A stretch of 64,000 nucleotides of DNA from Tachypleus tridentatus (Eukaryota > Arthropoda > Merostomata > Xiphosura > Limulidae): NCBI RefSeq assembly GCF_004210375.1, contig NC_134830.1, forward strand, positions 43,343,094-43,407,093, read 5' to 3'. Both the position numbers and the translations under genes were made by a program. This document shows positions 57,666 through 64,000 of this stretch, piece after piece. Numbering within the stretch: the stretch's first letter is position 1; each line of letters starts with the position of its first letter. Under the pieces are notes generated by a model. That model was not told the origin of the DNA. It saw nothing but the letters and a program-made list of their open reading frames with translations, and searched no databases.

Positions 57666-58052
57666 ATTTACATGTATCCGCCTAATTTATTTTTAACAAA
57701 ATTTTTTCATGATTTAATCTAATGCAGTTCAATGAGCGATAATTTCGGGTTGTTCTGTTTATTAGCTTTAACATTTTCAAGCAGTTCTACACAAAGATTT
57801 TTCAATAGTTATCCTTCTTTGATTTAGAATATGTAGACTAGAGAGAAGGATATTATTCAAAACCAATCACTCTCAACTTTTCTTATCTTGCCGCACGGTG
57901 AGGGAATTCATGATTTCACAGTCCAGCGATTCTGAGCCACGTCCAGCCGCATCATTCTCAAGCATGATAAGAAGTGCTGGACGTTTCTTAGATTACATGT
58001 TACTTGTGATTTACTCTAAATTATAATTATTACTTTCGACTTCATTTACAAG

Positions 58053-58305
58053 GCCCGTTTCTCGGCTTGTTATCTGCGGATCGCAGGTTCGGATCTCTTC
58101 ACTGAATATATTCATCCTTCCAGTCGTGGGAGCGTTATAATGTGAAAGTAATTTGTGCTATTCGATTAAAATAGCCCAAACGTTGGAAGTGGGTCATGTT
58201 TACTAGCTGTCTTTATTTTTAAAACTCTAAGTTCTCTCTTAAAATTGAACGGCCAGCGCAGAAAGTTCTCAAGTAGTTATTACGTGAAATTCAACAAGTA
58301 AACAA
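58053..58305 (+). mobile_element. SINE-A copy, diverged
   Basis: GGCCCGTTTCTCGGC, a T-arm CAGGTTCGGATCTC, TTTCCAGTCGTGGGAGCG-type and TTATAATGTGAAAG blocks, and CAGCGCAGAAAGTTCTCAAG are recognisable. Much of the anticodon arm is lost. Confidence 0.8.
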
Positions 58306-59587
58306 GTAATCGTCTTAGTATTTTCAGTAGTTTAGTGAGAAGAAGAATCGAAAGTCTAATAAGAATTTAGATGATTTTCTAGTTACTTAAGAGAGAGTTA
58401 TGTATGATCTTTTACAGATTCCACAAGGGATACGTCAGATTAGTTAAACATATATATGTATGTATATATGCAAATACATCAGCACTTTTACTAACTCGGG
58501 AATCGTTTGAACTGTTGATCTTTGAGTGCCTGAAAGGATGACATCCGGGTTAACTGTCGCGTAGTGATGCCTCTGGAAAACTTAGCTCTAAATAGACGTC
58601 ACAAAATCTGAATGGCCTTTTGTGTGAAACAAAACTAACAAAACAAATAGCCCACCAACAAACAGATAAGTACCCACAATGATACCCTATGTACTTGGGC
58701 CGCCAGTGGTGTACGATTAATGAGTCTTCGCCCACACGATAAATTTCGTCATTAAACAGAGATATTGTAGCCGAATTCAAAAGGTTTTTATTGGGAGTGT
58801 ATTTGATGGGAGTGAAAGAAGATGCTTTCTTTTTATAAAACAACGTACTTACAGAATAGAGAAATCTCTAACTATTCCGAGTGAACAATGACGAAAATTG
58901 TAAGAAACGATACAGAGATGTTTTTGTTTATGAGCGATAATCTTATAGAAAAAAATACCAGGGAACTGCGCTAATTTCAATGACAGTACTTTTATAGGAG
59001 AAATGGTGGCATTAAAAATATATCACAGAAACTGTGTGAATTTTAATGTTTGGAGAAAAAATGCATATCTATGTTTTAACGTTCTGGTATATGTAGAAGA
59101 GTTACAGTTACCAACATATTTGATAAAATCGTTTGTCATTTGTAACAACCATACACTCTGTAAACTACTGAAAAACTGACACTTCGCTTTCCGTACTTTA
59201 AAGTGAATTTCTTTGGCAAGTAAACGTACACACACACATATATATATATCGCTTTCGAATTTTCTTCTATGGACATTTCATCTTTGTGGTCTTATGTTTA
59301 GTTATTTATTTAATGTTATTCATTTCTTATTTCACACGATTCTTTGGTGTAACTTAGTTCCTATTTCACACTTTTTTATCAGTTTAAATTAGTTTTTATT
59401 ATTCAGCTATTTGTTTTTGTTTGGTTTTGCTGTTGCGGGAAGTACGTTTTCTTTATCTTAGCCTTACGTCACATATGTATTTTATACACCACACAGATGT
59501 TTAAATACTTTTGTTTTTCCACAAATATGTTTCACGTAAATGTTTAGAGTGTATACTTTCACACTATTTAACTGATATTGTACTATG
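58306..59587. other. AT-rich stretch with no supported feature
   Basis: TA/CA microsatellites occur near 58450 and 59230. The 97-codon frame at 58550-58843 minus has no recognisable content. Confidence 0.5.
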
Positions 59588-59857
59588 TTTGTTTGTTTTT
59601 GAATTTCGCCCAAAGCTACTCGAGGGCTATCTGCGCTAGCCGTCCCTAATCTAGCAGTGTACGATTAGAGGGAAGACAGCTAGTCATCATCACTTACCGC
59701 CAACTCTTGGGCTACTCTTTTACCAACAAATAGTGGGAGTGACCGTCACATTATAACGCCTCTACGGCTGGGAAGGCGAGCATGTTTGGTGCGACCGGGA
59801 TTCGAACCCGCGACCCTCGGAGTCAAACGCCTTAACACGCTTAGCCATGCCGGGCCT
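59588..59857 (-). mobile_element. SINE-A copy with target-site duplication
   Basis: It is complete on the minus strand, except that part of the anticodon arm is deleted (CTCGGAGTCAAACG). TGATATTGTACT before and TGATGTTGCACT after form a 10/12 duplication. Confidence 0.95.
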
Positions 59858-60045
59858 GATGTTGCACTTTTCTTATCCTAACCACAGTACATATCCTTTG
59901 TATACTTTTGTTTAAAACAGAAAGTTTTGTATTTTTATCTCAATTATATCTGTTTGTTTATTTTTCTTAAACTTAAAAAGGTTTAATTAATTAACATGGT
60001 CATAGTTTTAAAGAACACACTTGCGTAATTTTGAATTTTTGTGTA

Positions 60046-60158
60046 ATGTTTGTTTGTTTCTAATTGCGCACAAAGCTACACAATGAGCTATTTGTGCTCC
60101 TCCCGTCACGGGTATCGAAACCCGGTTTCTACTGCAGTGTCAATGGGGGTGGGACAGA
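60046..60158 (-). mobile_element. SINE-C copy with head deletion
   Basis: The tail (TGCGCACAAAGCTACACAAT, GAGCTATTTGTGCTC) and T-arm (CACGGGTATCGAAACCCGG) are intact on the minus strand. The anticodon arm is deleted. Confidence 0.85.
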
Positions 60159-61264
60159 CATGTGATGAGGTATGTTTAAGTGATTAATTTAACAAAACAA
60201 GTGTTTAATTCCAGTTATCTGATGTGTTGTGAACAATCAGAATTGTTGAAATACATTATATCATATCTTTCAAAGAACACTATTTTAATATCTTCTGTTT
60301 TCCTGATCTACGTTTACTCTCGACAAGTATTTAACTTGCCTAGAGATTGTCATTTCATTACATGACAATAATCTCTTCTAAAAAACATATAACACTGAGT
60401 GAACTACTGGCCATATATATACACAAAAGAAACGAAAATATATAGTCTTGTTAGGGTTAGCTTGTTTCGTGAGATGTTTTAAACTATCTGTTCCCATGGT
60501 TTTTCCGCGCATACTTGATTAATTTCCTCTTTTGTAATTCATTTATATTTTTGTAATTCAATTTGTAAATGTCGAACGATTCTTATCATTATTTATCGTG
60601 CAAATTAGCCGATATGATGCTTAAAAGTGTTAGGTTACTGAGCAAAAACATTTACTTTGAAAACCTCGTGTCGCCAGGTGTTAAGCGAAGGGTGTTTCCA
60701 TGCTAACTGCTAAGGTTTGTTTTTTTCTCTGAGGGCTGCTAAGTAATGATTAGGATTGTGTATGTTTAACAGAACCCTTTTACTGAGCAGGTGACTTTAG
60801 AATTTTCAGACCGCCCAATTTGCTTGGCTTCATCCAAGCATAAGTTATTAGCAATCTTTTCCAATCTTACTACAATTTACTAAATTAGTGGAAACAACAA
60901 AGTTTTCTTTATTTTAAAACTCCTGCATCATTTAAGAGGAGTTCACTGATTCTAAAGGACGTTTTTTTCGGATTATTTATTTTATGATATGCGTATTTTT
61001 ATGTCTTAGTGTTATTTGTCTATTTGCTATATTAACATATCACATTTCTTACAATGATCCGTAAAGCTTGTTCTTCATAATGTAATAAAAGTCTGTTCAC
61101 CAAAACAACCACCTTACTGAACATTAACTACGTGAATCTCTGACCAAGAAACATAGAACATGTCATTAAAGACGAAGATAAACACTCAATAAACGTGATA
61201 TACAAATATAGAAGTGATACATACATATCTATACACAGTAAAATAATATCTTTTTAATAATATA
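60159..61264. other. AT-rich stretch with no supported feature
   Basis: I see no supported gene, RNA or repeat. Confidence 0.5.
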
Positions 61265-61533
61265 AGGCCCAGCGAGCATGGCCTGATGGTTAGAGCATTC
61301 AACTTGTAATTTGCGGTGCGCGCATTTGAATTCCTGCTACGAAACATACTTGCCCTTTCAGCCGTGGAGGCATTATAATATGGCAGCCAATTCCACTATT
61401 CATTGGTAAAGAAGTAGCCCAAGAGTTGGCGGTGGCTGGTGTTGACTAAGTGCCTTCCTTCTAATCTATTACTGCTAAATTAGGGACGACTAGCGTAGTA
61501 TTTAAGTAGCTTTGAACTAAATTCAAAATACAC
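61265..61533 (+). mobile_element. SINE-A copy, diverged
   Basis: Head GGCCCAGCGAGCATGGCCTG, AACTTGTAATTTGCGG and the full central domain are present. The tail is short (AGCGTAGTATTTAAGTAGC), having lost the AGATAGCCC block. Confidence 0.9.
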
Positions 61534-61609
61534 CCTATGGACACCTGATTTTATATATAAAGTAATTTATTTTTGATGTGTACTTAAATAAAGATTCTTA
61601 GTATTTGTT

Positions 61610-61882
61610 GGCCTGGCATGGCCAAGCGCGTAAGGCGTGCGACTCGTAATCCGAGGGTCGCGGGTTTGCGCCCGCGTCGCGCCAAACATGCTCGCCCTCC
61701 CAGACGTGGGGGCGTTATAATGTTACGTTCAATTCCACTATTCGTTGGTAAAAGAGTAGCCCAAGAGTTAGCGGTGGGTGGTGATGACTAGTTGCCTTCC
61801 GTCTAGTCTTACACTGCTAAATTAGGGACGGCTAGCACAGATAGCCCTCGAGTAGCTTTGTGCGAAATTCCAAAAACAACAA
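61610..61882 (+). mobile_element. SINE-A copy, young CpG-rich subfamily, perfect 14-bp target-site duplication
   Basis: The head and T-arm match the copy at 24411-24685, including GGGTTTGCGCCCG where most A copies have GGGTTCGAATCCCCG. The tail stem is GCAC/GTGC. TCTTAGTATTTGTT occurs on both sides (61596-61609 and 61883-61896). This is the best-dated recent insertion in the window. Confidence 0.97.
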
Positions 61883-62100
61883 TCTTAGTATTTGTTACTG
61901 GAACATAACATCGTAAGGACAAACATGAACAATTCACATTCACAGGCTCATATCATTGTGACTTTCACACCAAATTAGACGGTACGCCTCATCCTTGTAA
62001 GTTTGTCTTTACACGGTTCTTCAGACTTCAAACAACAAGCATACATGCCAAACACCTTAACACTTAACTAAAATACCATTGATTAAATTGCTCTTGTTAA

Positions 62101-62224
62101 GCCCCCCGCTAGTACAGCGGTATGTCTCCGGATTTACAACGCTAAAATCAGGGGTTCGATTCCCCTCGGTGGGCTGAGTAGATAACCATTTGTGGCTTTG
62201 CTATAAGAAACACACAAACACATT
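62101..62224 (+). mobile_element. SINE-B copy, reference quality
   Basis: It reads CCCCCCGCTAGTACAGCGGT, then ATGTCTCCGGATTTACAACG with TAC at the anticodon position, then the T-arm GGGGTTCGATTCCCC, GGTGGGCTGAGTAGATAACC, GTGGCTTTGCTATAAG and an ACACAAACAC end. CTTGTTAAG before and ATTGTTAAG after are a likely target-site duplication. Confidence 0.95.
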
Positions 62225-62262
62225 CTATTGTTAAGTTTAACTAGAACTTTGAAATAATTTGT

Positions 62263-62372
62263 TCTATTGTTAAACAAAAACTGCAGAATATGTTATTTGT
62301 GTCGTGCTCACCATGAATATCGAAACCCAATGTCTAGTGCTATCGGACATCGTGCTTACTGCTGAACTTTTG
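62263..62372 (-). mobile_element. SINE-C copy, diverged
   Basis: The reverse complement shows CCACCCAAAAGTTCAGCAGT, a drifted anticodon arm, T-arm GGGTTTCGATATTC and GCACGACACAAATAAC. Confidence 0.75.
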
Positions 62373-62745
62373 GGTGGCTTCAGATATAATAACAAGTTTT
62401 ATAATTTAATAAATAGAGATGCAATGGAAACTCTCCAGTAAGATTTTTTTCCCTTCTTGTTACAAACTTAATCCCAACTAGTTTGTGGTCGACCGATACT
62501 TTTGCAAGCCAAGAAGTTTCACAGCCGGGTGTCTTCCAAGATGACTAAACATGATAATAGAGAAAGAGTATGAGGTTTTATTTTATATACCTTGAGATTT
62601 AGCCGTTAAAGTCGCTAAACTAACCACTGCACTGAACCGTTAAAGAATAATTGTGATTCTATTTATGCATTATCTTTTAAAATGCAAAACCATTGCTATA
62701 AGATTCTACTAATCAACTTTTTCGGTTCATTAATCTATCTTTCTG

Positions 62746-62878
62746 CTGTTGTTGTTGTTGTTTTTGAATTAACCACAAAGGTACACAATGAGCTATCTGT
62801 TCTCTGTCTACCACTGGTATCGAAACCCGGTTTTAGCGTTGTAAGTCCGCAGACATAACGTTGAACCACTGGGGAGCT
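62746..62878 (-). mobile_element. SINE-C copy
   Basis: On the minus strand CCCCAGTGGTTCAACG, CTGCGGACTTACAACGC, AAAACCGGGTTTCGATACC, AGATAGCTCATTGTGTACC and an (AAC)n tail are present. Confidence 0.92.
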
Positions 62879-63032
62879 ATCTGTTTGCAAACCGGAGATC
62901 AGATAACGTCTCATGAGAGCAGAAACAAAAAATATTTGGTAATTTAATCTAAGTTTTTAAAGAAGCATTTCATAGAGATATTGTTTCATTTTACATTAAT
63001 ATGGAAAAAATAGTTATCTGCAGCAGTAAGGG

Positions 63033-63306
63033 TTTGTTTGTTTTGAATTTAATGCAAAGCTGCACGAGGGCATTCTATGCTAGCCATTCGTAATTTAGCA
63101 GCATAAGACTAAGGGGAAGGCAGCTAGTGGTCATCATCCACCGCCAACTCTTGGGCTACTCTTTTACCAACAAATAGTGGTATTGACCGTCACATTATAA
63201 CACCTCCACGGCTGAGAGGGCTAGTATATTTGGTGTGACGGGGTTTCGAACCCGCGACCCTCAAATTTCGAGTCGAGCTCCTTAACCACCTGGCCATGCT
63301 GGGTCT
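63033..63306 (-). mobile_element. SINE-A copy with perfect 11-bp target-site duplication
   Basis: It is complete on the minus strand. AGCAGTAAGGG occurs at 63022-63032 and 63307-63317. The tail stem has decayed (TGCA/GCAT). Confidence 0.95.
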
Positions 63307-63317
63307 AGCAGTAAGGG

Positions 63318-64000
63318 AAGCTTGGCAGCGATGTTCCACAGTTAAACGAAATGCTAGTGAGGTTCTAAGGTATACTGAACTACTTCTCGAAAAGACCAGT
63401 TGTCTAAGGTACCTCATATGTCTGCAATCGGTTGAGGGACTATGGTATGTCTTCTAGGATAGGATCTAAGTCTGTTCAGGGCAGAGACACTCTATAAGGT
63501 CACTCCATCTTTTGTTTAAGTTAATAATGGTAGAGATGAACTGGAATAATAAATTATTCATTAAGGCTGAACTTATAGTCAGTTGCACTGACACAAAAGG
63601 TTGCAGGATGTGGTTCCTGTTATTTGTGGCATGATTAAAATGTAGTGGTTTGTACCCTGCTGATGCTTATTTATTTTTATGTTTCATATATCCACTACTT
63701 CTAGACGTATTATATTAAAAAGTATTAAAAGAGATAAGAAAGGGTTTCGAATTCTTTCATATAGGACTGTGTCAGTTATCTGACTACAAGATGCCCATCA
63801 TTCTTTCTGGCCGTTACGGTTGTAGCTGCGAACATATATCTAACTCGTGAAGTAGGTATCCCATGACTGCGGAAACCATATATTACATACAGTGACGTGC
63901 AGTTAGTTTGAATGCACTTATTGTTGTATTAAAGTCACTTTTAAATAGACGTAGCCAATTCAGTACAACCTGTTGCGATTTACTTGCTTTCGTTCTCCAC
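63318..64000. other. Stretch with no supported feature
   Basis: I see no supported gene, RNA or repeat in the last 680 bases. Confidence 0.5.

Noticed and set aside
62101..62172. Functional tRNA-Val gene (TAC at the anticodon position)
   Set aside because: It is the head of a SINE-B. The same head recurs across the window with the same tail.

Overview
This is a 64 kb piece of AT-rich metazoan nuclear DNA that is almost entirely non-coding. It has no bacterial-type gene arrangement, no rRNA and no long open reading frame. It is dominated by tRNA-derived SINEs, fragments of larger transposons and tandem repeats. The main SINE carries CpG-rich copies, a long central domain, and a tail ending in an AAACAAAC repeat. 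From memory I associate this SINE style with chelicerates, and horseshoe crabs in particular. That assignment is an inference and could not be tested here.

Only one stretch looks like a host protein-coding gene. It is a terminal exon at about 26239-26659 on the plus strand, with a polypyrimidine tract and AG acceptor, roughly 140 codons of clearly GC-richer sequence, a TAA stop and an AATAAA signal 23 bases later. Its upstream exons are not recognisable in the window, so much of the sequence to the left may be intron. I could not identify the gene.

The interspersed repeats form three SINE groups that I name by letter. SINE-A is about 275 bp with a Thr(CGU)-like tRNA head, and about 30 copies are listed. 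SINE-B and SINE-C are about 110-125 bp, with tRNA-like heads that have a TAC-like or unclear anticodon. The heads differ, but all three groups share a 3' module ending in a small stem-loop, which suggests they used the same LINE machinery. Older, diverged relatives (called D-like) share the SINE-A central domain but not the tail. Several A copies have clean target-site duplications of 11-14 bp.

Larger transposon relics are:
- a Tc1/mariner 3' end (17113-17385);
- a 5'-truncated Jockey/CR1-type LINE reverse-transcriptase end with one frameshift (17421-18340);
- an almost complete hAT element with degenerate terminal inverted repeats and a 7/8 target-site duplication (45766-48158);
- a Penelope-like element end encoding a GIY-YIG endonuclease (54962-55357), preceded by an inverted LTR-like piece holding a candidate hammerhead ribozyme.

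Tandem arrays are prominent. The largest is about 77 copies of a 36-bp unit (9459-12228) with a 0.9-kb internal higher-order duplication. Smaller arrays have units of about 19, 29, 47, 50, 53, 62, 75 and 103 bp. The remaining intervals are unique-looking AT-rich DNA in which I see nothing that can be supported.
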